Assembly: GCA_002529645.1 (NCBI GenBank)
Contig: NAEP01000034.1
Span: forward strand, 17,445-81,444
DNA length: 64,000 bases
Source: Candidatus Lumbricidiphila eiseniae
GTDB taxonomy: Bacteria > Actinomycetota > Actinomycetes > Actinomycetales > Microbacteriaceae
Direction of reading: 5' to 3'
The translations under genes and the position numbers were made by a program. Of the stretch, positions 35,208-43,734 are shown piece after piece. Numbering within the stretch: the stretch's first letter is position 1; every line of letters starts with the position of its first letter. The notes beneath the pieces are model-generated. The model made no database searches. It had not been told where the DNA came from and worked only from the letters and a program-made list of their open reading frames with translations.

Positions 35208-36047
35208 ATGAACAGGGTCACCCTGCCACCCACCGCGTTCCTCGGAGCCGGATCGATGGCGCGAGCAATTATCGCGGGGTTACAAGCGTCGGATGTCGCG
35301 GTGGTCGGCGGTATTCGCACCACCAACCGCAGCGCGGAGCGAGCGGCAGAACTGGCATCCAGCAGGGTTACCGCGTACGCCACCGAGACAGATGCCGAGG
35401 CCAACCGCCGCGCCGTGCGCGGAGCGGGACTGGTTATTATCGCTGTGAAACCGGCCATGGTGCCCGATCTTCTGCTCGAGATCGCCGATGCCCTTGATCC
35501 GCACGCCGTCGTGGTATCGGTGGCGGCCGGGGTCACGACGGCTCGCTGCGAAGAGCTCCTTCCCGTGTCGGTGGCGGTGATCCGAGCGATGCCCAACACT
35601 CCCGCACTCGTGAGACGGGCAGTCACCGGGATCTCGGTTGGCAGTCGAGCCAGTGCCACGGACCTGGCCCTGGCCGTCACGCTGTTCGAGGCAGTGGGTG
35701 AGGTGCTCGTGGTCCCGGAAGGGCAAATCGACGCCCTGTCCGCGATCTCCGGATCGGGCCCGGCCTACGTTTTCTATCTCATCGAACAGGTGACCACAGC
35801 GGCCCGCACACAGGGGTTTACCGATGCTGAGGCAAAGACACTCGTGGAAGAGACCTTCCGGGGAGCGAGCGAGCTGCTCGCAGCGAGCAGCGAAGATCCG
35901 GCCGAGTTACGCCGCCGGGTTACGAGCCCGAACGGTACGACCGAACGCGCAATCGCGGTGCTCACGGCGGCAAACCTGGCTCAGGTGTTTGAAAGAGCAA
36001 CAGATGCCGCGCTGGCGCGAGCTTACGAGCTGGCGACCGGGGTGTAG
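35208..36047 (+). CDS. proC: Pyrroline-5-carboxylate reductase
   Basis: 279 residues: last step of proline synthesis. N-terminal NAD(P) motif FLGAGSMARAI, VIIAVKPAMVPDLL, MPNTPALV, and the C-terminal signature SGSGPAYVFYLIEQ. Length normal. Confidence 0.95.
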   Translation: MNRVTLPPTAFLGAGSMARAIIAGLQASDVAVVGGIRTTNRSAERAAELASSRVTAYATETDAEANRRAVRGAGLVIIAVKPAMVPDLLLEIADALDPHAVVVSVAAGVTTARCEELLPVSVAVIRAMPNTPALVRRAVTGISVGSRASATDLALAVTLFEAVGEVLVVPEGQIDALSAISGSGPAYVFYLIEQVTTAARTQGFTDAEAKTLVEETFRGASELLAASSEDPAELRRRVTSPNGTTERAIAVLTAANLAQVFERATDAALARAYELATGV

Positions 36048-36062
36048 CGTCCCGAACCGAGT

Positions 36063-36212
36063 GCAGCGGCCTCCGCGGTCAACACTGTGCTGCACAGGGT
36101 CATGGATCCGGCTTCTCTGCGAAGCAGCGGCCCCGCGATCGACGACTGTGCCGGGCAGGACTCGCGCTGCTCAAAAATTCCACCGCAGCGCCCCTGCGAT
36201 CGACGACTGTGC
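36063..36212. repeat. Three 28-bp repeats around two 33-bp inserts (locus C)
   Basis: Copies at 36063-36090, 36124-36151 and 36185-36212 begin gcagcg and end ctgtgc. The second and third are nearly identical; the first has drifted. Inserts 36091-36123 and 36152-36184 are unrelated 33-bp sequences. Exact 61-bp period, between convergent proC and pcnA. Confidence 0.8.
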
Positions 36213-36221
36213 GATTGATGG

Positions 36222-37679
36222 CTACGGCGAGTCCGGCGCATCGTTCTGCCTCTGAGCCCACCACGCACGGAGGCGCTGCGCGGCGACATCCGAACCGACG
36301 GGCCCCTCATCGAGTCGCAGATCGAGCAGAAATCGATAGGCCTCGCCGACCACCGGGCCGGGTTTCACACCCAGCAGCGCCATGATCGCTGCACCGTCAA
36401 GCTCCGGACGAACGGCCGCGAGTTGCTCCTCGGCCGCAAGCGCGGCAATCCGCTCCTCCAGGTTGTCGTACGCAAACCCGAGCTGGTCAGCCTTGCGTCG
36501 GTTGCGGGTTGTGACATCGGCGCGAGCAAGAATGTGTAACCGCTCTAACTGGTCGTCGGCGTCTCGCACGTAGCGACGAACCGCCGAGTCGCTCCATTTT
36601 GCGTCGGAGTAGCCGAAAAATCGAAGGTGCAGCCCGACCAGTCGAGCAACCTGATCAACCGTCACGTTGTCAAACTTCAGTGCCCGAAGCCGCCTGCGAG
36701 CAAGCTTGGCACCGACAACGTCGTGGTGGTAAAAACTCACCGCCCCACCCGGCTCTAGCCGCCTAGTGGCCGGTTTCCCAATGTCGTGCAACAGCGCCGC
36801 CAACCGTACAACAAGATCGGGGGAGGCAAGCTGACCACGGGATGTCTCGTACTCAATCGCCTGCTCAACCACCGTCAGTGTGTGCTCATAAACATCCTTG
36901 TGGCGGTGGTGCTCGTCGCGCTCAAGCTGTAGGGCGGGCAGTTCGGGCAACACCCGGGCGGCAAGACCCGAGTCGACCAGCACCCGCAGGCCGCGCACCG
37001 GCGCGGGCGAGAGCACCAGCTTTGTCAGTTCGTCCCGCACTCGCTCCGCCGAAATTCGCTCGATATCCGGAGCAAGGGCGGCGAGCGCGGCGAGCGTGTC
37101 GGGTGCAATGTCAAACCCGAGTTGCGCTGAGAACCGGACGGCACGGAGCATCCGAAGCGGGTCGTCGCCGAAGGAACGCTCGGGGCGAGCCGGGGTGCGT
37201 AGTACGCCCGCGAGAAGATCCTCCAGTCCGCCCGAGGGGTCGACCAGTTCAAGTTTCGGCAACCGCAGGGCCATCGCGTTCACAGTGAAGTCGCGGCGGG
37301 TGAGATCTTCGACAAGGGAGGAGCCGAACGCCACCTTCGGCTTGCGAGACTCTCCGTTATACGCGTCGGTTCGATACGTTGTGACCTCGACGGTGTTGCC
37401 GTCTATGCGGGCACCAATGGTGCCGAAGGCACGACCGACATCCCAGTGTGTCTGGGCGAGTGGTGCGAGAATCTCAAGGATCTCGTCTGGGTGAGCGGTC
37501 GTGGTGAAATCAAGGTCACTCACCGCACGACCCAGGAATGCGTCGCGTACCGGACCGCCGACAAGAGCGATCTCGTGGCCGGCTCTGTCAAACGAGTCGG
37601 AAAGCCGAGCCACTGTCGGTGTTGCGGCCAGCTCTGTCAACTGGGCAAGGGCCACCGCAACGCTCTGCATACCCACCAT
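36222..37679 (-). CDS. pcnA: CCA tRNA nucleotidyltransferase
   Basis: 485 residues. Nucleotidyltransferase head with LVGGPVRDAFLG and the catalytic pair DLDFTTTA, then RRDFTVNAMAL, RMLRAVRFSAQLGF, and an HD domain AALLHDIGKPATR. It adds or repairs the 3' CCA of tRNAs; neither of the two tRNA genes here encodes CCA, so it is needed. Start chosen at the ATG 37679; 37670 and 37700 are also in frame. Divergent from the DUF6049-murJ genes, the usual actinobacterial layout. Confidence 0.92.
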   Translation of the reverse strand: MVGMQSVAVALAQLTELAATPTVARLSDSFDRAGHEIALVGGPVRDAFLGRAVSDLDFTTTAHPDEILEILAPLAQTHWDVGRAFGTIGARIDGNTVEVTTYRTDAYNGESRKPKVAFGSSLVEDLTRRDFTVNAMALRLPKLELVDPSGGLEDLLAGVLRTPARPERSFGDDPLRMLRAVRFSAQLGFDIAPDTLAALAALAPDIERISAERVRDELTKLVLSPAPVRGLRVLVDSGLAARVLPELPALQLERDEHHRHKDVYEHTLTVVEQAIEYETSRGQLASPDLVVRLAALLHDIGKPATRRLEPGGAVSFYHHDVVGAKLARRRLRALKFDNVTVDQVARLVGLHLRFFGYSDAKWSDSAVRRYVRDADDQLERLHILARADVTTRNRRKADQLGFAYDNLEERIAALAAEEQLAAVRPELDGAAIMALLGVKPGPVVGEAYRFLLDLRLDEGPVGSDVAAQRLRAWWAQRQNDAPDSP

Positions 37680-37739
37680 GCTAAGCCGAGCCAGAGACAC
37701 TCGGGCACGAGAAAGACATGGTTCTACTCCGTGATCGGG

Positions 37740-37829
37740 TGTAACCCTCCGCCGCCGGGCGGGACAGCGCAGCGAGCGGCAATCTCAACCCCGACGGGCA
37801 CTGTAACCCTCCGCCGCCAGGCGGGGCAG
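37740..37829. repeat. Paired 28-bp repeat around a 34-bp insert (locus D)
   Basis: Copies at 37740-37767 and 37802-37829 (tgtaaccctccgccgcc then ggcggg, two mismatches) flank a 34-bp insert. The repeat contains a ccgcc/ggcgg inverted pair. Period 62 bp, upstream of pcnA. Confidence 0.75.
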
Positions 37830-37837
37830 TGTTTTCA

Positions 37838-38011
37838 TCAGGCTGACGTTGTGCCCGTTGCAATTTTGTGCAGATCTGCTATTTCACGGTACACACCTAT
37901 GCCCGATGTGACGAGCACGAATGCAACTAACACCAGTAGCCACGGTTCCATGGATTCTCTAGCCGCGACGAAGACTAGAAACGAAACCTGGGCAAAAATA
38001 ATGAAATTCAC
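37838..38011 (-). CDS. Possible small two-helix membrane protein
   Basis: 57 codons from a GTG: VNFIIFAQVSFLVFVAARES then MEPWLLVLVAFVLVTSGIGV and a soluble YREIADLHKIATG end. Two clear hydrophobic helices, but no good ribosome site, and it lies between two repeat loci. An ATG at 37951 would leave one helix. Low confidence. Confidence 0.35.
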   Translation of the reverse strand: MNFIIFAQVSFLVFVAARESMEPWLLVLVAFVLVTSGIGVYREIADLHKIATGTTSA

Positions 38012-38025
38012 AGAGGGGAGGTAAC

Positions 38026-38114
38026 GCTGAGACCTCGCGCGCGACGCACGCTTACCACCTGCTCTGTCCACTGAGCTACGGGGGGTGCTGGGACCTCGCG
38101 CGTGACGCACGCTT
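38026..38114. repeat. Paired 28-bp repeat around a 33-bp tRNA-derived insert (locus E)
   Basis: Copies at 38026-38053 and 38087-38114 (start gctgagacctcgcg / gctgggacctcgcg, two mismatches) flank the 33-bp insert 38054-38086. Read on the minus strand the insert holds GTAGCTCAGTGGACAGAGCA, the D-arm region of a tRNA, preceded by an acceptor-like run of C. No anticodon or T-arm follows, so this is a 5' tRNA fragment, not a tRNA gene. Confidence 0.8.
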
Positions 38115-38247
38115 CCCGGGTTGGGTGCAGCCTCATGCTGGGCACACTGGCCTTAATTCCTGTGAGAAAGCAACCCGACGCTGTTATCGCGATCAAGGCC
38201 GCGGGTGGCAAGCACGTTCCTCGATAGGGGGCAATAGAATCGCGTGT

Positions 38248-40428
38248 ATGGTGGCCGCCCCGAACTCCTCGCGCCGACGCGGGGGGAGGTGGGGGAGTCA
38301 GCGTCTGGGAACAGCCCTCGCCGCCGTGTGTCTCGGCCTTGAGCTGAGCAGCTTCTTTGCCCACGGTGGCCCCGCGAGCGCCACCGAGCTCGGTACCACC
38401 GCACCACCGGTAACCGCATTGATCAGTGAGAAAGGTTCAGCGTCCACCAAACCAGCCGCCGTCACGGTCTCGATCGCGCCGATCACGCCCACGATCACGC
38501 CGGGCACGCCGGTCACCGTGGACCTAGAGGTTCGCAACACCAGCACCGCAGACCTCCCGGCGGGCAGGCTCGGAGTCTTCCAATCCGACTCGTGGCTGAC
38601 GAATATCTCGACCCTCAACACCTGGCTTACGAGCGACCCGGCGGTCGGGGCATCCCGCAACACGCTCTTGACAGAAATTGATTCCCGCCCGCTGCCGATT
38701 GGACAGGTCGCCCACTACACGGTCACGCTTGCGGGAAACGCCCTGGCCCCGTTTAGGGGAGCACAGATCATCGGACTCGGTGCAGAAGTCACGGTTGCGG
38801 GCACAATCGTCACCACCGACCGAGCCGTGTTTCCCGCGTCGTCGTCGGCACCGATCAGCAACCCGGTTCCCCTCGCGCTTGCATCCCCGATAACCGTTCC
38901 CGGCGTGACCGGAGGTCTACTCTCCGTGCCGGAGTTATCTGCTCTCACGGCGCCGCGCGGAACCCTCACCCAGCAGTTGGACGCGGTTGATAACCAACCC
39001 ATCACGGTCGGAATCGACCCGCGAATCATTGCCTCCATCCGCCAGCTGGGCACCGAGGCTCCGGCGAGCGCCACGGCATGGCTGGCCCGATTAGGAGCCA
39101 TGAACAACGAGGTCTTCCCGCTCGGTTACGGCGATGCAGACCTTGCAATTCAGGCGCAGCTAGGTCTGCCCGCACTCTTGGCTCCCACCTCATTTGCGGG
39201 CGCGAGCACGAGCACACCCGGGACAATAACGCCCGCGACTCCGACACCATCCGAGCCACCGAACACGGGCACAACCACGCAGGATGTGCTCGCGTGGCGG
39301 TACAACCGCACTGACCTCGCGTGGCCCGGTGACAACACCGTTGCCTCCGGCAATATTCAGTACCTCGCTAGCGCGGAACTTCGCACGACAATCCTGGCCC
39401 CCCACAATGTGGCGCCGTCAGACTCCCGCGGCGCCGTTGCCGTGATCGACGAGGGAACGGCACTCGTTGCGGACGACCGCGTCACAGCGGCATTCCGTGC
39501 AGCGCTGGATGCCTCGACCGACGTAGAATGGCGCGCAGCCATCGGGCGGTTGATGGCAGAGGTAACGCTGCTCGCACGCGGAGCGCAGCCCGCACCCACC
39601 CTGCTTGCCACGGCCGCCCGAAGCAGCGACCGCGGCCCGGGTCGCCTTCGGGAAACCCTTGAGGTGCTCGCCACGAATTCCAGCGTCCGCCCCACCACGC
39701 TAACCCACGCCCTCACCACACCACCGGTCCCGCGAACTCTCGTCACCATGCCGGAGTCGAACGAACGCCGGAACACGGTGACCGCGCTCGTGGGTGCCGA
39801 CAGCGCCATCCAGCAGTTTGCCAGCATCGTTCCGCAGCCGGAACTCATCTCCGCTCCGGCACGGCGCGACCTGCTCGCCCTGCTCGGTGTGTCCGCCACG
39901 GTCAGCGGCCCTCGTTCAGCCACCGTCAACACCGGGGCTACACCCCCCGGTTCTACCGATGAGTGGAATCAGGCAACAACGGCCTGGCTCGCGGCGCAGC
40001 ACGCGGTACTGCAGCAGGTATCGATCGTCTCCAGTAGCCAAATCAATGTTGTCTCCAGCAAGACCGGGGTGCCTACGACCATCCTCAATCAACTTCCGTA
40101 CCCAGTGACGGTGGAGGTCAACGTTGTTCCCTCCAACGGCCGCCTCCGGGTGGAAGACACGGTCAAGAGTGTTGTTGAGGCATTCTCACGAAGTACCGTG
40201 CGGGTGCCCGTTGCGGCCGGCGTGGGCAATGGCGATGTCATGCTCACGGTGTTGCTGAAGTCGGCCACTGGAACGCAGATTGGTAACGCGGTGCAACTCA
40301 AGGCAAACGTTCAGGCCGACTGGGAGGGCGTTGGGGTGGGAATCGTTGCGGTTGCGGCACTCGCCTTCTTTGCGCTGGGCATGTGGCGAAGCATCAAACG
40401 TCGTCGCGCCCGGGCGGTGCGCACATGA
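38248..40428 (+). CDS. DUF6049 family surface protein
   Basis: 726 residues. Basic start (SSRRRGGRWGSQR), signal helix (LGTALAAVCLGLEL), a long extracellular part beginning with an immunoglobulin-like strand region (ITPGTPVTVDLEVRNTSTAD), and a C-terminal helix GVGIVAVAALAFFALGMW followed by the basic stop-transfer IKRRRARAVR. This matches the DUF6049 family encoded just before murJ in actinobacteria, of unknown function but probably tied to cell-wall assembly. ATG at 38248 chosen because it starts the signal peptide. Overlaps murJ by ATGA. Confidence 0.85.
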   Translation: MVAAPNSSRRRGGRWGSQRLGTALAAVCLGLELSSFFAHGGPASATELGTTAPPVTALISEKGSASTKPAAVTVSIAPITPTITPGTPVTVDLEVRNTSTADLPAGRLGVFQSDSWLTNISTLNTWLTSDPAVGASRNTLLTEIDSRPLPIGQVAHYTVTLAGNALAPFRGAQIIGLGAEVTVAGTIVTTDRAVFPASSSAPISNPVPLALASPITVPGVTGGLLSVPELSALTAPRGTLTQQLDAVDNQPITVGIDPRIIASIRQLGTEAPASATAWLARLGAMNNEVFPLGYGDADLAIQAQLGLPALLAPTSFAGASTSTPGTITPATPTPSEPPNTGTTTQDVLAWRYNRTDLAWPGDNTVASGNIQYLASAELRTTILAPHNVAPSDSRGAVAVIDEGTALVADDRVTAAFRAALDASTDVEWRAAIGRLMAEVTLLARGAQPAPTLLATAARSSDRGPGRLRETLEVLATNSSVRPTTLTHALTTPPVPRTLVTMPESNERRNTVTALVGADSAIQQFASIVPQPELISAPARRDLLALLGVSATVSGPRSATVNTGATPPGSTDEWNQATTAWLAAQHAVLQQVSIVSSSQINVVSSKTGVPTTILNQLPYPVTVEVNVVPSNGRLRVEDTVKSVVEAFSRSTVRVPVAAGVGNGDVMLTVLLKSATGTQIGNAVQLKANVQADWEGVGVGIVAVAALAFFALGMWRSIKRRRARAVRT

Positions 40429-42020
40429 GCACCGATCACATCGGACGAGCGAGTGTCTACCTCGCGACGGGCACCGTCGTCTCCCGGGTCCTCGGTTTCC
40501 TGAAGGCAGTTGTTCTTGCCTCAACAATCGGGGTCATCGGATCTCCCGGTGCCGATGCCTTCGCCGTCGCAAACGGCCTCCCCAATACCGTCTACGTCAT
40601 CGTTGCCGGGGGTGTCCTCAGTGCCGTTCTTGTGCCGCAAATTGTGCAGGCTTCCCGCAGCACCGACGACGGCAGCGCGTACATCAATCGACTGCTCACT
40701 CTCGCGCTGGTGGTCATCGGGGCAGCCACTGTCATCGCGACGGCACTCGCACCCGTCCTCACGTGGTTCTACGCCGGATCGCAGCCGTCGATCCTGCCGC
40801 TTGCCATCGCGTTTGCGTGGTGGTGTTTGCCCCAGATCTTCTTCTACGGTCTCTACACCGTGCTCAGTGAGGTCCTCAATGCACGGCGGTCGTTTGGGCC
40901 ATCCACGTGGGTTCCGGTCCTCAACAACGTTGTCGCGCTCGCAGGGCTCGTGCTGTTTGGGTGGGCATTCGGCTTCGATCATGACGGCAATCGGATGCTT
41001 GATGGCTGGTCTCCCAGCATGATTGCCCTGCTCGGCGGCTCAGCCACGCTCGGGATTGTTGCACAAGCAGTCATCCTGTTCTGGTTTTGGCGGCGAGTCG
41101 GACTGCGCTATCGACCGGACTTCCGGTGGCGTGGCGTGGGTTTGGGCGCGGCTGGACGGTTGGCTGGGTGGACATTCGGGATGCTTCTGCTCACAACTTT
41201 TGCCGGGGTTATCCAGACTCAGGTCACGCTTTTTGCCTCCGGTCACGGTGCCTCGCTCGCTGCTGTCGAGAGTGCGTGGCTCATTTTCATGCTGCCGCAC
41301 TCGGTCATCACGGTGTCGATCGCAACCGCGTATTTCACACGCATGAGCGAGCATGTTCTGCAGGACTCGCTGGACAAGGTTCGCCAAGACTTTTCCAGTG
41401 CAGTGCGGACCATCTCTGTTATTCTCACGCTCGCAACAGCCGTGCTCGTGGTGCTTGCCTACCCGATTGCAACGGTGTTCCAACCCAACAACTACAGCGC
41501 CGCCTCGGCCCTGGGCAATGTGATCATCGCATTCGCGGTGGGTCTTCTCGGCTTCAGCGTTCTTTTTGTCGCACAACGCACGTTCTTCGCTCTCGGCGAC
41601 ACTCGCACACCGTTTTTCTTCACACTGTGTCAGGTTGTTATTTTCACCGCGGCGGCACTCCTGTGTCTCCTGCTGCCCCTGCAGTGGGTGGCGGTCGGAG
41701 TCGCCGGTGCCACAACCCTCGCCGGTACCACTCAGCTGATCCTCGCGCTCGTGGCTCTTCGGCGCAGGCTTGGTGGACTCGACGGCGGGCGAATCGTAAC
41801 GAGCATGCTCCGAAGCCTGGCGGCGGTCATCCTTCCGCTCGTCGGCGGCTTTGCTTTGTTGAACACGCTCGGCGGGTTCGCCGTGAGCTCCCGCGGCGGC
41901 GCGATGATCGCAATGGTGCTGGTAGGAGCCCTCATGTTAGTTCTCTACGCGGGATGTCTCGCCCTCGTGCGGTCGCTCGAACTGCAGACTCTGCTGCGGC
42001 GGCGGCGCGCCCGGGAATAA
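40425..42020 (+). CDS. murJ: Lipid II flippase
   Basis: 531-residue MVF-family protein with about 14 helices. It starts MSTDHIGRASVYLATGTVVSRVLGFLK with the family's GPGADAFAVANGLPN-like segment. It moves lipid II across the membrane for peptidoglycan synthesis. No kinase-like C-terminal extension as in mycobacterial MviN. The ATG overlaps the TGA of the DUF6049 gene. Confidence 0.93.
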   Translation: MSTDHIGRASVYLATGTVVSRVLGFLKAVVLASTIGVIGSPGADAFAVANGLPNTVYVIVAGGVLSAVLVPQIVQASRSTDDGSAYINRLLTLALVVIGAATVIATALAPVLTWFYAGSQPSILPLAIAFAWWCLPQIFFYGLYTVLSEVLNARRSFGPSTWVPVLNNVVALAGLVLFGWAFGFDHDGNRMLDGWSPSMIALLGGSATLGIVAQAVILFWFWRRVGLRYRPDFRWRGVGLGAAGRLAGWTFGMLLLTTFAGVIQTQVTLFASGHGASLAAVESAWLIFMLPHSVITVSIATAYFTRMSEHVLQDSLDKVRQDFSSAVRTISVILTLATAVLVVLAYPIATVFQPNNYSAASALGNVIIAFAVGLLGFSVLFVAQRTFFALGDTRTPFFFTLCQVVIFTAAALLCLLLPLQWVAVGVAGATTLAGTTQLILALVALRRRLGGLDGGRIVTSMLRSLAAVILPLVGGFALLNTLGGFAVSSRGGAMIAMVLVGALMLVLYAGCLALVRSLELQTLLRRRRARE

Positions 42021-42118
42021 CTCCAACCTAGACTGGGTTGTCGGGTCTAGGCACTGGGTTCAGGGCCCCACCGTGAGCGGCTCGCAGGCCGTGACACACG
42101 AGAGTCGAGGGAACGTCA

Positions 42119-43090
42119 TTGCGTGAGGTCATCATTATCGGTTCCGGCCCGGCCGGGTTCACAGCCGCCATCTATGCGGCGCGGGCTCAGCTCACACCGT
42201 TGCTCGTCGCGAGCTCGCTCGAAACCGGCGGTGAGCTTATGAAGACGACCGAGGTGGAGAACTTCCCCGGATTCCCCGAGGGCATTATGGGCCCCGATCT
42301 GATGGGCAAACTGCAAGAACAGGCGGAACGGTTTGGTACGGAGGTCATCTACGATGACGCCATCTCGATTGATATCGCGGGTCCGGTGAAAAAGGTGACG
42401 CTCGAGAACGGGGGCACGGTCGAGGCATCCGCTCTGATTTTTGCTACCGGGAGCGCATATCGAACTCTCGGCCTTGCCGAAGAGGAGGCCCTCTCTGGCC
42501 ACGGATTGTCCTGGTGTGCCACGTGTGATGGATTCTTCTTCCGCGATAAGACGATCGCGGTAGTCGGGGGCGGCGACTCAGCGATGGAGGAGGCGACCTT
42601 CCTCACTCGATTCGCGTCAAAGGTGTACGTCATCCATCGTCGTGATTCGCTGAGGGCGTCTAAAATCATGCAGCAGCGCGCCTTTGACAACGAGAAAATA
42701 GAATTCGTGTGGAACTCCGACGTGGTCGCGATTCTGGGCGACACTGAGGTATCGGGGGTGCGATTGCGAAGCACAGGGGATGGCTCCGAGCGCGACCTCG
42801 CGCTCGATGGCCTGTTTGTCGCCATCGGCAACGATCCGCGCACCCACCTCGTCCACGGGTTACTCGATCTCAATCCAGACGGAACCATCGCACTGCAGGG
42901 CCGTTCCACCAAGACATCCGTTGCCGGGGTTTTTGCGGCGGGGGATGTCGCGGACCCCACCTATCGACAGGCGATCACCGCCGCCGGCTCTGGTGCTGCA
43001 GCAGCAATCGATGCCGAGCACTACCTTGCAGCGCGCGGCACCGAAACCGCACATGCCGAGCAGCCAGGGCGGGGAGATTTGTCACGGTGA
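42119..43090 (+). CDS. trxB: Thioredoxin-disulfide reductase
   Basis: 323 residues: FAD motif IIIGSGPAGFTAAIYAARA, NADPH motif VVGGGDSAMEEATFL, redox centre WCATCDGFFF, and the C-terminal VAGVFAAGDVADPTYRQ. It reduces thioredoxin with NADPH. Start is a TTG with GAGGGA upstream. In the murJ-trxB-trxA-parAB neighbourhood. Confidence 0.96.
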   Translation: MREVIIIGSGPAGFTAAIYAARAQLTPLLVASSLETGGELMKTTEVENFPGFPEGIMGPDLMGKLQEQAERFGTEVIYDDAISIDIAGPVKKVTLENGGTVEASALIFATGSAYRTLGLAEEEALSGHGLSWCATCDGFFFRDKTIAVVGGGDSAMEEATFLTRFASKVYVIHRRDSLRASKIMQQRAFDNEKIEFVWNSDVVAILGDTEVSGVRLRSTGDGSERDLALDGLFVAIGNDPRTHLVHGLLDLNPDGTIALQGRSTKTSVAGVFAAGDVADPTYRQAITAAGSGAAAAIDAEHYLAARGTETAHAEQPGRGDLSR

Positions 43091-43105
43091 GTCAGATCGA
43101 CCCGA

Positions 43106-43194
43106 CCACCGCCACCCATACACTGAACCATCCCGATGCCAAACCTAAGGTGGTTGAAGAGAGAGGCCACCGCTAATCACACACTGAACCATCT
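43106..43194. repeat. Paired ~28-bp repeat around a 33-bp insert (locus F)
   Basis: Copies at 43106-43133 and 43167-43194 (core acactgaaccatc, five or so mismatches overall) with an exact 61-bp offset flank the insert 43134-43166, between trxB and trxA. The most diverged of the paired loci. Confidence 0.6.
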
Positions 43195-43247
43195 CACAAC
43201 ACGAGCCGGGACCTCACCGGTCTCACCATGAGTTAAGGAGTAACACC

Positions 43248-43574
43248 ATGAGCAACGCACGAGATGTGACCGCAGAGACGTTCGACACTGAGGTGCTGCA
43301 GAGTTCTAAACCGGTCGTCGTGGACTTCTGGGCGGACTGGTGCCGCCCGTGCCTCGCGTTCGCGCCGATCCTTGATCAACTCGCGTCTGACCACTCGGAC
43401 AAGATCAACCTGGTTAAGGTCGATACCGAGGCCGAACCACAGCTCGCGGCAAAGTACGGCATTATGGCGCTGCCAACACTCAAGGTCTTTGTGAACGGCG
43501 AGGTTGTCAACTCACTGAGCGGACTGCGGTCGAAGGCCGCGCTGGAAACTGAGCTGGCGGGCATCCTCAGCTAG
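43248..43574 (+). CDS. trxA: Thioredoxin
   Basis: 108-residue thioredoxin with the cis-Pro loop ALPTLKVF and a VVVDFWADWC start to the active site. The redox centre is WCRPC, not the usual WCGPC; a basic residue here is expected to shift redox potential. Reduced by the TrxB just upstream. AAGGAG lies before the ATG. Confidence 0.96.
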   Translation: MSNARDVTAETFDTEVLQSSKPVVVDFWADWCRPCLAFAPILDQLASDHSDKINLVKVDTEAEPQLAAKYGIMALPTLKVFVNGEVVNSLSGLRSKAALETELAGILS

Positions 43575-43625
43575 ATACCCGTTCATTCGACGGTGCTCTC
43601 TGACCGGCTCGTCGTGAGCGCTCCT

Positions 43626-43716
43626 GCGCGCCCGGCAATTAGCATGGAGTCTTCGCGAGCACCCCACCCCTCGTCACCTCTGATGCGGTGCGCACGGCAA
43701 TTAGCATGGAGTCTTC
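43626..43716. repeat. Paired 29-bp repeat around a 33-bp insert (locus G)
   Basis: Copies at 43626-43654 and 43688-43716 (end cggcaattagcatggagtct, two mismatches) flank the insert 43655-43687. Period 62 bp, between trxA and an aminotransferase gene; the second copy ends 18 bp before its GTG. Confidence 0.8.
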
Positions 43717-43734
43717 AGTGGAACGGATCTGACG

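Noticed and set aside
38050..38087. A tRNA gene on the minus strand
   Set aside because: Only the acceptor-like and D-arm part is present; there is no anticodon loop or T-arm before the flanking repeat.
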